From NCBI GenBank assembly GCA_030018355.1, contig JASEFN010000003.1, positions 47,631 through 83,938 of the forward strand: DNA of 36,308 nt, in the 5' to 3' direction. Positions 25,765-33,669 of this stretch are shown here, in pieces; positions within the stretch are counted from its first letter, which is position 1; the number at the start of each line of letters is the position of its first letter. The notes beneath the pieces are model-generated. The model was given only the letters and a program-made list of their open reading frames with translations, was not told where the DNA came from and did no database searches. The stretch comes from Caldisericia bacterium (GTDB taxonomy: Bacteria; Caldisericota; Caldisericia; B22-G15). Position numbers and translations under genes: made by a program.

Positions 25765-26777
25765 AAGTATTAATTGCTACTGGAGGAACTGGTGGACATA
25801 TTTACCCAGGTATTTTAGTAGGAAAATATTTAAAAGAAAATGGAATTGATGTTTTATTTACAATTGGTAAAAGAAAAAGAGAAATAGAGATAATGAAAAA
25901 GGAAGAATTTCCTTTTGTTTCACTTCCTTTACCCCAGCCTTCCAAAATTTCATTTTATCCATTTCTTTTAATTTCTCTAATTTTTGCTTTAAAAGTAATT
26001 ATTAAGTTTAAACCAGATAAAATATTTGCAACAGGAAGTTATTCATCATTTCCAATTCTTTTTTGGGCAAACTTTTTGAAAATTCCATATTATTTACATG
26101 AACAAAACACAATTCCAGGCAAAGTTATTAAGATTTTTTCGAAAAAAGCAAAAAAAGTTTTTGTCTCTTTTGAGGAGACAAAAAGTTATCTTAAAAAAGA
26201 AAATATAATCTTTTCTGGTTTTCCAGTTAGAGAAAATATTGGAAAAATTTCAAAAGATGAAGCAGTAAAAAAATTTAATATTATTTCAAATAAAAAGATA
26301 TTTTTGCTTATTGGTGGTAGTGGTGGCTCAAAATATCTTCTTGAACTTATAAAAAAATTTGACAAAGAAATAGATTCTTTAAATCTTTTTGGAATTATAA
26401 TTAAAGGGAATCAAACATTTGATGAGACTCTTTCTTTTGAAAATATAATTTTTGAATATATTGATGAAATTGAATATGCTTATGCTGTATCTGATTTTGT
26501 AATTGGAAGGGGCGGTGCAGGAACAATTTGGGAGTGCATAGTTTCAAAAAAGCCATCTCTTATTGTCCCTATTAAAACCAGTAAACATCAAATTAAAAAT
26601 TCAAAAATAGTGGAGAAATTAAAAATTGGAGAAGTTTTTATTTCAGAAGATGAAACATTCTTTATTGAAAAGTTAAAGAAAATTTCTGAAAATCTTGATT
26701 ATTATCAAAAAAATTTTTCATATTTAAATCTTCCAAAAACAAAAGATATAATATTAAAGGAGATACTTTATGAGTAA
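25761..26777 (+). CDS. murG: UDP-GlcNAc:lipid I transferase MurG
   Basis: 338 residues of GT-B fold. N-terminal GGTGGHIYPG, HEQNTIPGKV and FSGFPVRENI, and C-terminal GGSGGSKY and GRGGAGTIWE (UDP-GlcNAc site) match MurG. It makes lipid II at the cytoplasmic face. ATGA overlap with ftsW; GAGG lies before the start. Confidence 0.96.
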   Translation: MKVLIATGGTGGHIYPGILVGKYLKENGIDVLFTIGKRKREIEIMKKEEFPFVSLPLPQPSKISFYPFLLISLIFALKVIIKFKPDKIFATGSYSSFPILFWANFLKIPYYLHEQNTIPGKVIKIFSKKAKKVFVSFEETKSYLKKENIIFSGFPVRENIGKISKDEAVKKFNIISNKKIFLLIGGSGGSKYLLELIKKFDKEIDSLNLFGIIIKGNQTFDETLSFENIIFEYIDEIEYAYAVSDFVIGRGGAGTIWECIVSKKPSLIVPIKTSKHQIKNSKIVEKLKIGEVFISEDETFFIEKLKKISENLDYYQKNFSYLNLPKTKDIILKEILYE

Positions 26778-28146
26778 AAAAGTTCATCTAATTGGAATTG
26801 GTGGTTCTGGAATGATATCTCTTGCAAATCTACTTTTAAATCAAAATTTTTCACTTTCTGGTTCTGATATTTCAATAAACGAAAAGATTGAAAAACTAAT
26901 TGAAAAAGGCATATATTTTTATTTAGGTCATAAAAAAGAAAATATTATAGATAAAGATATCATAATTTATTCATCTGCAATAAAAGAGGAGAATGAAGAG
27001 TTAGATTATGCAAAAAAACTAAATAAAGAAGTTTATCATAGAGTGGATTTTCTTAAAAAATTAACAGAAAACAAAAAGGTAATTGGTGTAGCAGGAACTC
27101 ACGGAAAAACAACAACAACTTCAATTATCTCTCACATATTTGATAAAGCGTATCTTTCTCCCTCAATATATATAGGCGGAGAAACAGAAGATTTTTATTT
27201 TGGTAGTAAATTAGGAAGTGGTGAGTTCTTTATTCTTGAAACAGATGAACATGATAAATCATTTTTAAAATTTGAGATATATTTGCCAGTCATAACAAAT
27301 ATTGATAAAGATCATCTCTCCTTTGATGGACCATACAAAGGAGATTTTGAATCATTAAAGAAGAGTTTCATTGAATTTATAAATAGATCTCTATCAAAAA
27401 AAGTCGTTCTAAATCTTGATGATCCAGTTTTAAGAGAAATTAAAGATTTTTTAAATGTTCAAGTTATCTCATATTCAATTTTAGATAAAAGTGCCACATT
27501 TTTTGCAGAAATAAAAGAAGACAAGGGTTTGAGTCAAGTGGTTTCGTTGTATAAAAATAAAAATTTTATTAAAGATTTCATAATACACCTTCCAGGGTTT
27601 ATGAATGTTTTAAATTCTCTTGCTGCAATTGCTACATCTTTTGAATTTAATATTGATAAAGAAACTATTTTTAAAAATATTGAAACTTTTAAAGGAGTTA
27701 AAAGAAGATTTGAAATTCTTTATGATAAATCTTTTACTGTTATTGATGATCATGCAGACCATCCAACTGAAATTAAAACAACTCTTTCTGTTGCAAGAAA
27801 AATTTATAAGAATAGAAGAATTATTCTTGTTTTAGAACCACATAGATATTCACGAGTTTTTAATTTAAAAGATGAATATCCTTTAAGTGTAAAAGATGCT
27901 GATATTATAATCTATTTGCCAATAGATCCAGCAGATGAATTAGAGACTCTTGGAATAAATGCCGAAATTTTGTATGATAAAACTAAGGTGATATATAAAA
28001 ATAAAGAAATTTATTATTTTGATAAAAAAAGTGCATTAGATTATTTGATGAAAAACATTAAAAAAGAAGATGTTATTATATTTATGGGACCTGGTAAAAT
28101 TAAAAATTTAGTTAAGGAGTTTTTAAGTGAGTTTAAGTCTTCTTAA
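26770..28146 (+). CDS. murC: UDP-MurNAc:L-Ala ligase MurC
   Basis: 458 residues. N domain VHLIGIGGSGMISLANLLL, P-loop GTHGKTTTTS, ETDEHDKSFL and NIDKDHLSFDG in the centre, and DDHADHPTEI plus LEPHRYSRV in the C domain. MurC adds the first stem residue, L-Ala. The protein is full length. ATG behind AAAGGAGAT, overlapping murG by 8 nt. Confidence 0.96.
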   Translation: MSKKVHLIGIGGSGMISLANLLLNQNFSLSGSDISINEKIEKLIEKGIYFYLGHKKENIIDKDIIIYSSAIKEENEELDYAKKLNKEVYHRVDFLKKLTENKKVIGVAGTHGKTTTTSIISHIFDKAYLSPSIYIGGETEDFYFGSKLGSGEFFILETDEHDKSFLKFEIYLPVITNIDKDHLSFDGPYKGDFESLKKSFIEFINRSLSKKVVLNLDDPVLREIKDFLNVQVISYSILDKSATFFAEIKEDKGLSQVVSLYKNKNFIKDFIIHLPGFMNVLNSLAAIATSFEFNIDKETIFKNIETFKGVKRRFEILYDKSFTVIDDHADHPTEIKTTLSVARKIYKNRRIILVLEPHRYSRVFNLKDEYPLSVKDADIIIYLPIDPADELETLGINAEILYDKTKVIYKNKEIYYFDKKSALDYLMKNIKKEDVIIFMGPGKIKNLVKEFLSEFKSS

Positions 28147-29071
28147 TGATTTTAAACTGATAAAAGGTAGAGTTTTTAGGGATTTTGAAATTAAAAATTT
28201 AACAACATTTAAAGTGGGTGGAAAAGTTGATTATCTTGTTATTCCAAAAGATGTAGAGGATATAAAAACAACACTTAAAATAGGAAAAGATAAGAATCTC
28301 CCAGTTTATATAATGGGCAATGGTTCAAACCTTCTTGTTTCAGATAAAGGCATAAGAGGAATTGTTTTAAGAATTTCAAAAGAAAATTTTAATAGAGTTG
28401 AACTGAAAGGAAACTTGATTACTTCTGAAAGTGGAGTTCCTTTAAGTGAACTTATCTCTCTTTCAATTAAAAATGGTCTTTCAGGACTCGAAAATCTTTA
28501 TGGAATTCCAGGTGTCCTTGGAGGTGTTATTGCTATGAATGCTGGAACTGATGGATGTTCTATTGGCGATTTTATAAAGGAGATAAAAGCAATAGATGCC
28601 TCACTAAATCAAAATGTTCTCTCAAAAGAAGAAATAATTTTTTCATATAGAAAATCTTCAATTCTTGAGAAAAAGTTAATTGTTATTGAAGCAAAATTAG
28701 AACTTAAAAAAGATGATAAAGAAAGAATATTTAAAACATTAAGAGAGAAGATAAGAAAAAGAAAAAAAACTCAACCAATCAACTTTCCAACAGCAGGATG
28801 TGTTTTTAAAAATGAGGGAGAAAATAAAGCAGGATACTTAATTGAAAAAGCAGGATGTAAGGGACTTAAAATTGGAGACGCTGAAGTTTCAACTCTTCAT
28901 GCAAATTTTATATTAAATAGAGGAAATGCAACATTTAAAGAGATAATATCTCTAATGAAATTGGTAAGAGAAATGGTTTATGAGAAATTTAAAATTACTC
29001 TCAATCCTGAAGTTGTAATTTTGGGAGAGGTTGAAGAGGCTCTCCCATTTAATGTGCTTGAGCCATGGTAA
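28127..29071 (+). CDS. murB: UDP-N-acetylenolpyruvoylglucosamine reductase MurB
   Basis: 314 residues, GTG start behind AAGGAG. The FAD domain has YIMGNGSNLLVSDKGIRG and LYGIPGVLGGVIAMNAG. Catalytic elements are FSYRKS (Arg175), PTAGCVFKNEG and the closing NPEVVILGE with its Glu. The residue at the place of the catalytic Ser in the GSxFKNP motif is Cys225, and the Pro after KN is Glu. Cys can act as the proton donor here in principle. The enzyme makes UDP-MurNAc with NADPH. It overlaps murC by 20 nt and ftsQ by 7 nt. Confidence 0.94.
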   Translation: MSLSLLNDFKLIKGRVFRDFEIKNLTTFKVGGKVDYLVIPKDVEDIKTTLKIGKDKNLPVYIMGNGSNLLVSDKGIRGIVLRISKENFNRVELKGNLITSESGVPLSELISLSIKNGLSGLENLYGIPGVLGGVIAMNAGTDGCSIGDFIKEIKAIDASLNQNVLSKEEIIFSYRKSSILEKKLIVIEAKLELKKDDKERIFKTLREKIRKRKKTQPINFPTAGCVFKNEGENKAGYLIEKAGCKGLKIGDAEVSTLHANFILNRGNATFKEIISLMKLVREMVYEKFKITLNPEVVILGEVEEALPFNVLEPW

Positions 29072-29646
29072 AGAAATTAATTTTAGTTTCTATTTTAATT
29101 ATTTTAATAATTTTTCCTCCAATTTTTCCTAAATCTTTAATTGAAGGAGAAAATAACAATCTAAAATCATACTTTGGTTTTGTTTTTACATATTTTAATA
29201 AAGATTTACAAAGAGAATCTATTTTTAAATATAAGGTAAAAGGGTTTGAAAAAAGAGGAGTTGTTTTAAAAAATGAAACCTTAGGTAAATCTTTTATTTT
29301 TTCATCAGATGGGAAATTATTAAGTGTGGGAGAAATTAATGGTGCAATAACTCTTTATTTTAAAGAAGAAAAAGAGCCCAAAAAATATTATGAATCTATA
29401 AAAAACTTTCACTCACATTTCATCTATTTACAAGATATTTTAAAAGATTTTAACTTGAAACCCTATCTTGATATAGAAAAAGACGAAATTTATTTTGAAA
29501 ACGAAGAAATTTTAATAAAATTAGGAAGAGAAAATTATAAAGAAAGAATTAAAAATGTTATTAATTTACTAAAGCATGAAAAACTCACAGGAACTATTGA
29601 TGCAACATTTGATAAAATAATTTTACATAAAGGGTCAAAAAAATGA
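29065..29646 (+). CDS. ftsQ: Short FtsQ/DivIB-like division protein
   Basis: 193 residues with one N-terminal membrane span (about 4-22) and a soluble outer part. The C-terminal half (LIKLGRENYKERIKNVINLL, then GTIDATFDKIIL) resembles the end of the FtsQ beta domain, where LG-x-n-K is followed by IDLRF. An obvious POTRA domain is not visible and the protein is shorter than usual FtsQ (about 250 or more). The place between murB and ftsA is the classical ftsQ position. The start has no clear Shine-Dalgarno and probably depends on coupling to murB. Confidence 0.65.
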   Translation: MVKKLILVSILIILIIFPPIFPKSLIEGENNNLKSYFGFVFTYFNKDLQRESIFKYKVKGFEKRGVVLKNETLGKSFIFSSDGKLLSVGEINGAITLYFKEEKEPKKYYESIKNFHSHFIYLQDILKDFNLKPYLDIEKDEIYFENEEILIKLGRENYKERIKNVINLLKHEKLTGTIDATFDKIILHKGSKK

Positions 29647-30761
29647 AAAATTTATCTGTCATTGAATTTTCTCCAAAAGATAAAATAATTTTTAATCTTT
29701 TCAGAATTGAAAATCATGATTTAAATTTAGTAGAAAGATATGAATTTGATGATATTAATTATAAAAATGGAAAAATATTGAAGGCTTCTCCTCTAAAAGA
29801 GAAAATTCAAAACGAAATTAAAAAGTTTGAAGAACTTATTGGATCATTTCAAAATATTATTACAATTTATGATAAACCAACAATTTTAAAAAAGAAATTT
29901 TTAATTAAAAGTAAAGTTGAAAGAAAATTTAGACAGATTGATATTGATAATATGTTAAACATAATAAAAACTTCTTTAGAAAAAGAAGGGAAAGAAATAG
30001 TTCATATTTTAAAAAATGAGTTTTTTATTGATGATAAAAGAGCGAGTAATCCACTTGGACAAAAAGGGAAAAATCTAATTGGTATTTTTATAATTTGTGC
30101 TATTGAAAAAGAAAAAATTAAAGTTTTAAAATCTCTTTTTGATAAAAAAGATTCACTTCTCGGAATACATTTTTCACCTCTCTTAATTCCTTATGGACTT
30201 AAAGATAGTTTTTCAAAAAATTTCATAATAGATATTGAAGATAAATTTACATATGTTCTTTTTGGTTATGAGAACACAATACATCAAATTGAATATTTAG
30301 ATATTGGTGTAATGGATATATTAAGAGATCTCTCGTATGTTCTTGAAATTCCTCCAAGAGAAACAGAAGAGATTGTTTTTAAAAAAGGTGCTCTTGACTC
30401 AAGAGTTTTTTTGGATAGTGATTATCCAATATCAATTGAGAAAAAAGTTGCTTCAATGAGAGTATATGAGATTCTTGAACTTATTGAAAAAAAAGCAAAA
30501 CGTCTTCCTTTTAAATTTTATCCAGAAGAGATTGTATTATGTGGAGAAGGTGCTAAAATAAAAAATATTAAAGAATTTACAAAAGAATTTTTTAATTTGC
30601 CAGTTTCAATAGGAGAGCCTGTGGAATTTAAAAGTGAATTAAAATTTGATGGTATTGATTTAATACATGTAATAGGTGCTATAAGAACTCTCTTTGAAGA
30701 AAAAGAGAGAGTATCGTTTTTTTCAAAATTTTTTAGGCTTTTTGAAAAAATTTTTGATTGA
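29643..30761 (+). CDS. ftsA: FtsA-like actin-fold division protein (divergent)
   Basis: 372 residues. FtsA ties FtsZ to the membrane. The 1C-type insert (about 85-160), the core segment [15 protein letters not shown] (194-208), [20 protein letters not shown] and [13 protein letters not shown] (297-309, adenosine motif) can be aligned with FtsA. The C-terminus (about 357-372, [14 protein letters not shown]) is an amphipathic helix, the membrane-targeting sequence of FtsA. The phosphate loops are eroded: the N-terminal DIGTSK position is EFSPKD and DIGGGTT is DIEDKFT. ATP binding is therefore doubtful. ATGA overlap with ftsQ and the ftsZ gene 11 nt later support the role. Confidence 0.8.
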   Translation: MKNLSVIEFSPKDKIIFNLFRIENHDLNLVERYEFDDINYKNGKILKASPLKEKIQNEIKKFEELIGSFQNIITIYDKPTILKKKFLIKSKVERKFRQIDIDNMLNIIKTSLEKEGKEIVHILKNEFFIDDKRASNPLGQKGKNLIGIFIICAIEKEKIKVLKSLFDKKDSLLGIHFSPLLIPYGLKDSFSKNFIIDIEDKFTYVLFGYENTIHQIEYLDIGVMDILRDLSYVLEIPPRETEEIVFKKGALDSRVFLDSDYPISIEKKVASMRVYEILELIEKKAKRLPFKFYPEEIVLCGEGAKIKNIKEFTKEFFNLPVSIGEPVEFKSELKFDGIDLIHVIGAIRTLFEEKERVSFFSKFFRLFEKIFD

Positions 30762-30772
30762 GGAGGAAGAAA

Positions 30773-31834
30773 ATGGGTAATGCTTATGATCCATGGCAAG
30801 AAACAAAGCCAGTTATAAAAGTTGTAGGTGTTGGAGGAGGCGGTACAAATGCAGTAAATAGAATGATTGAGAGAGATATAAAAAATGTGGAATTTATTGC
30901 TATAAATACAGATGTTCAAGTTTTAAAACTCTCTAAGGCACATAGACTTGTTCAAATTGGTCCAAAAACAACAAAAGGTTTAGGTGCTGGATCAGATCCA
31001 GAGTTAGGAAAAAAAGCAGCAGAAGAGAGTAGAGAAGCAATAAGAGATGCTCTTATGGGAGCAGATTTAATTTTTATAACTGCTGGAATGGGGAAAGGAA
31101 CTGGAACTGGTGCATCTCCTGTTGTTGCAGAAATTGCAAGAGAAATTGGTGCTCTAACTATTGGGGTAGTTACAAAACCATTTAACTTTGAAGGAAGAAG
31201 AAGAATGCAGGTTGCAGAAGAAGGGATTTCTCTTTTAAAAGAAAAAGTTGATACTTTAATTATTATTTCAAACAACAGACTTCTTGAAATTACAACACCA
31301 AAAACGAGTTTACTTGATTCATTCTCTTTAGCAGATGAAGCACTAAGGCAGGGAGTTCAAGGAATTTCAGATTTACTCACTCAACCTGGCCTTATAAATG
31401 TAGATTTTATGGATGTTGCAAAAATTATGAGAGGAGCAGGGAATGCTTGGCTTGGAATTGGAATAGGTTCTGGAGAGAAAAGAGCAGAAACAGCAGCAAA
31501 AAATGCTTTAACAAGTCCACTTCTTGAAATGTCACTTTCTGGTGCAAAAGGAGTTGTTGTGAACATTTCTGGTAATAAATCTCTCTCTATTCATGAAGTA
31601 AATAATGCAATGAAGATAATTAGTTCTAATGCAGATCAAGATGCAAATATAATCTTTGGAGTAACAATTGATGATGAATTAGGCGATCAAATAAAAATTG
31701 TTGTGGTTGCTACAAACTTTCAACCTAAATTTGGTCCACAAGGAAAATTTGAAGAGTTAGAAAAGGAGATAATAACTGCAGAGGATCTTAGGATTCCTTC
31801 ATTTTTAAGGAAGAAAAGAGAAGAAAAAGATTGA
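30773..31834 (+). CDS. ftsZ: Cell division protein FtsZ
   Basis: 353 residues from the ATG at 30773 behind GAGGAGGAAG; an in-frame TTG at 30758 belongs to the ribosome-binding region. The GTP site has [25 protein letters not shown] and [20 protein letters not shown] (tubulin signature), and the T7 loop [10 protein letters not shown] short linker leads to the conserved tail [12 protein letters not shown] that binds FtsA and SepF. FtsZ polymerises into the division ring. Complete and highly conserved, unlike its neighbours FtsQ and FtsA. Confidence 0.98.
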   Translation: MGNAYDPWQETKPVIKVVGVGGGGTNAVNRMIERDIKNVEFIAINTDVQVLKLSKAHRLVQIGPKTTKGLGAGSDPELGKKAAEESREAIRDALMGADLIFITAGMGKGTGTGASPVVAEIAREIGALTIGVVTKPFNFEGRRRMQVAEEGISLLKEKVDTLIIISNNRLLEITTPKTSLLDSFSLADEALRQGVQGISDLLTQPGLINVDFMDVAKIMRGAGNAWLGIGIGSGEKRAETAAKNALTSPLLEMSLSGAKGVVVNISGNKSLSIHEVNNAMKIISSNADQDANIIFGVTIDDELGDQIKIVVVATNFQPKFGPQGKFEELEKEIITAEDLRIPSFLRKKREEKD

Positions 31835-32676
31835 AAAGATTAAATAGAATTATAATACTTTTTTTAGTTATTATTTTTCTTTTTAATTACAAAAAAGTTT
31901 TTTCTCTATTTATACTACCTCAAACATATAAAATTGAGAAGATCACTGAGTCAATATTTATAAGAAAAGAAGGAATAGTTTTATTCAATGAAGATATAAT
32001 CTATTCTCCTTATGATGGAAGGATAAAACTCCTTTTTAATCATGGAGATAAAATAAAGAAAAATTCTCTTGTTGCAACAGTTGACACACTTGAAGGAGAA
32101 TTTAAATTTTATTCAAATCTTTCTGGAATTCTTTCGGTCAAATTTGACAATTTAGATTTTTCTCAAGATGAGATTAATAATTTAAATTTCAAAACCCTTC
32201 TTTCAAATTTAAATTCTAAAAAAATTCAAAATGGCGATGAAATAAAGATTGGTGAGCCAATTTTTAAAATAATAGATAATCTTTCTGCGTTTATATATTT
32301 TGAAAATGATGAAAATCTAAAGAATTTTATCTCAGGAAAATATATTTATCTTAAAAATATCTATAATGGAGAAATCTTTAAAGGCGAAATTGTTGAAAAC
32401 ACCTCTTTATTAAAAATTAAATTTAACAAATTTTTAGAATATTTTTTAGATGAGAGAGTTCATCCATTTGAGATTATGATTTTTGAGGGTGAAGTTATTA
32501 AAATAAAAGAAAGTTTTATAAAAAATGGAGGAATTTATTTGAAAGAAGATCTTAATACAAGTTTTGTTTCAATTAAGAATTTTAAATATATTAAAATTGG
32601 TGAATTTTTAATTTTTCCTCTTATTGAGGAAAATAAATCTCTTTTTGATCTTATAGGAAAAGTGATAATAAAGTAA
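31831..32676 (+). CDS. HlyD-like single-span envelope protein, role unknown
   Basis: 281 residues, TTG start overlapping the ftsZ stop (TTGA). One N-terminal membrane span (about 7-29) is followed by an outer domain. [27 protein letters not shown] (in two parts, about 58-84) is a biotinyl-lipoyl-like half hammerhead as in HlyD/membrane-fusion proteins, with a second element near [12 protein letters not shown]. No long coiled-coil hairpin and no transporter neighbour are present, so an efflux adaptor is unlikely. Location between ftsZ and sepF suggests a role in division or wall assembly (inference). Confidence 0.6.
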   Translation: MKRLNRIIILFLVIIFLFNYKKVFSLFILPQTYKIEKITESIFIRKEGIVLFNEDIIYSPYDGRIKLLFNHGDKIKKNSLVATVDTLEGEFKFYSNLSGILSVKFDNLDFSQDEINNLNFKTLLSNLNSKKIQNGDEIKIGEPIFKIIDNLSAFIYFENDENLKNFISGKYIYLKNIYNGEIFKGEIVENTSLLKIKFNKFLEYFLDERVHPFEIMIFEGEVIKIKESFIKNGGIYLKEDLNTSFVSIKNFKYIKIGEFLIFPLIEENKSLFDLIGKVIIK

Positions 32677-32686
32677 AGGAGGAGAT

Positions 32687-33070
32687 ATGGGTTTTTTGGA
32701 TGGTTTAAAAAAGTTTTTTGGTTTTGAGGAAGAAGTACAAGAAATTCACGAAGAGGAAGAAGGAATTGTTATTGGTGAGGATACAGGAGTTAAAGTTGTA
32801 GTAATTGAGCCTAAATCTTTTGATGAAGCACAAGAAATTATAGATGATCTTAAAGATGGTAGACCAGTAATAATTAATTTTGAAGATACAGATAGAGAAC
32901 TTGCAAGAAGAATAATTGATTTCATAAGTGGTGGAGCATATGCTTTGGATGGTTCAACAGAAAAAATTTCAAATTATGTATTTTTGTTTGTTCCAAAAGG
33001 GGTTGAAATAACAAAAGAGAGCAAAAAATTTTGGAAGAAACACCTCGATAAAGAAGAAAAAGAAGAGTAA
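32687..33070 (+). CDS. sepF: Cell division protein SepF
   Basis: 127 residues, ATG behind AAAGGAGGAG. An N-terminal amphipathic helix (MGFLDGLKKFFGFEEE) for membrane binding, an acidic linker, then the SepF core: VKVVVIEPKSFDEAQEIIDD, PVIINFEDTDRELARRIIDF, GGAYALDGSTEKISNYVFLF. SepF bundles FtsZ filaments and anchors them to the membrane, overlapping in function with FtsA. It is the last gene of the operon. Confidence 0.96.
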   Translation: MGFLDGLKKFFGFEEEVQEIHEEEEGIVIGEDTGVKVVVIEPKSFDEAQEIIDDLKDGRPVIINFEDTDRELARRIIDFISGGAYALDGSTEKISNYVFLFVPKGVEITKESKKFWKKHLDKEEKEE

Positions 33071-33102
33071 AATTAAACCTAATTTATTCACAATGTTTGA
33101 AT

Positions 33103-33131
33103 TTGAAATAATTTTAGAAGTTTGATATAAT
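33103..33131 (+). promoter_or_regulatory. Promoter before hairpin RNA candidate
   Basis: TTGAAA at 33103-33108 and TATAAT at 33126-33131 with a 17-bp spacer, one of the best sigma-70-type promoters in the window. The start is expected at about 33137-33139. It lies 33 bp past sepF and faces a convergent gene, so no coding sequence follows in its direction. Confidence 0.7.
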
Positions 33132-33135
33132 TTTA

Positions 33136-33215
33136 TTTGCTCTGACTCTTACGTTATCTCGTAAGTATCTTCCTAAAAAATGGGAAGACCAGAGATAACG
33201 GAGAGTTGGAGCAAA
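33136..33215 (+). ncRNA. Candidate small RNA folding as a long hairpin
   Basis: The 80 nt form one long stem: TTTGCTC/GAGCAAA (7 bp), two G-U pairs, ACTCT/AGAGT (5 bp) with one further wobble, a single bulged A, CGTTATCTC/GAGATAACG (9 bp), an asymmetric internal loop (7 and 3 nt), then TCTTCC/GGAAGA closed by a wobble with a 7-nt A-rich loop. An alternative local hairpin CTTACG/CGTAAG (33148-33153 with 33160-33165) competes with the central stem. Neither strand has a U-tract after the stem, so it is not an ordinary terminator. A strong promoter places the RNA start at the stem base. It matches no RNA family I recognise (not SRP, 6S, tmRNA or RNase P). Confidence 0.5.
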
Positions 33216-33232
33216 ATCTCCTTAAACATTAA

Positions 33233-33655
33233 TTATTTTATAAGTTTTTCTATTAAATTGTTATCCTCTTTACTTTTAAATATAATTTTTATTAGTAATC
33301 TTAATGAATTGCTTAAATTTTTAGATATTTTAACTTTCTTTAATAAATAAGGCAATCTTCTTATTGATTCCTTTCCCTCTTTTATATTTAAAATTGATAT
33401 AATTTTTTTCCTTTCATCTTTTGAATATTTTTCATTTATATCGAGTTCAATTATTCTATTTATTGGAAGTTGATTAATTATACTTGCGAATACCTCATCT
33501 GGAGCATCAATTAAATTAATTATTTCCCAATCATAAATAATTTTTGAATCATAAGAAAGTTCTTTAGATATAAAAGCAATACTTTTGTATTCCCACGCGC
33601 CAAAATCATTTTTAGTAAGAACTCTATAACTTTTTGAAATATTGTTATTCTTCAT
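33233..33655 (-). CDS. Hypothetical protein, 140 residues
   Basis: I do not recognise this protein. It is soluble, mixed alpha/beta in the first half (SYRVLTKNDFGAWEYKSIAF) and rich in Lys/Ile helices in the second (RRLPYLLKKVKISKNLSNSL). There is no signal peptide or membrane segment. It starts 14 nt after the glycosyltransferase gene and is probably co-transcribed with it. ATG without a clear Shine-Dalgarno. Composition matches its neighbours, so a real gene is likely. Confidence 0.6.
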   Translation of the reverse strand: MKNNNISKSYRVLTKNDFGAWEYKSIAFISKELSYDSKIIYDWEIINLIDAPDEVFASIINQLPINRIIELDINEKYSKDERKKIISILNIKEGKESIRRLPYLLKKVKISKNLSNSLRLLIKIIFKSKEDNNLIEKLIK

Positions 33656-33669
33656 AAAATTATTTTACA

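Noticed and set aside
30758-30772. TTG start of ftsZ upstream of the ATG
   Set aside because: The five extra codons are the ribosome-binding sequence itself.
33136-33215. Hairpin as a terminator of sepF or of the convergent gene
   Set aside because: No U-tract follows on either strand, and a strong promoter sits directly before it, which a terminator would not need.
33136-33215. SRP (4.5S), 6S, tmRNA or a known riboswitch
   Set aside because: The SRP tip motif is absent, it is too short for 6S or tmRNA, and no gene lies downstream to be controlled.
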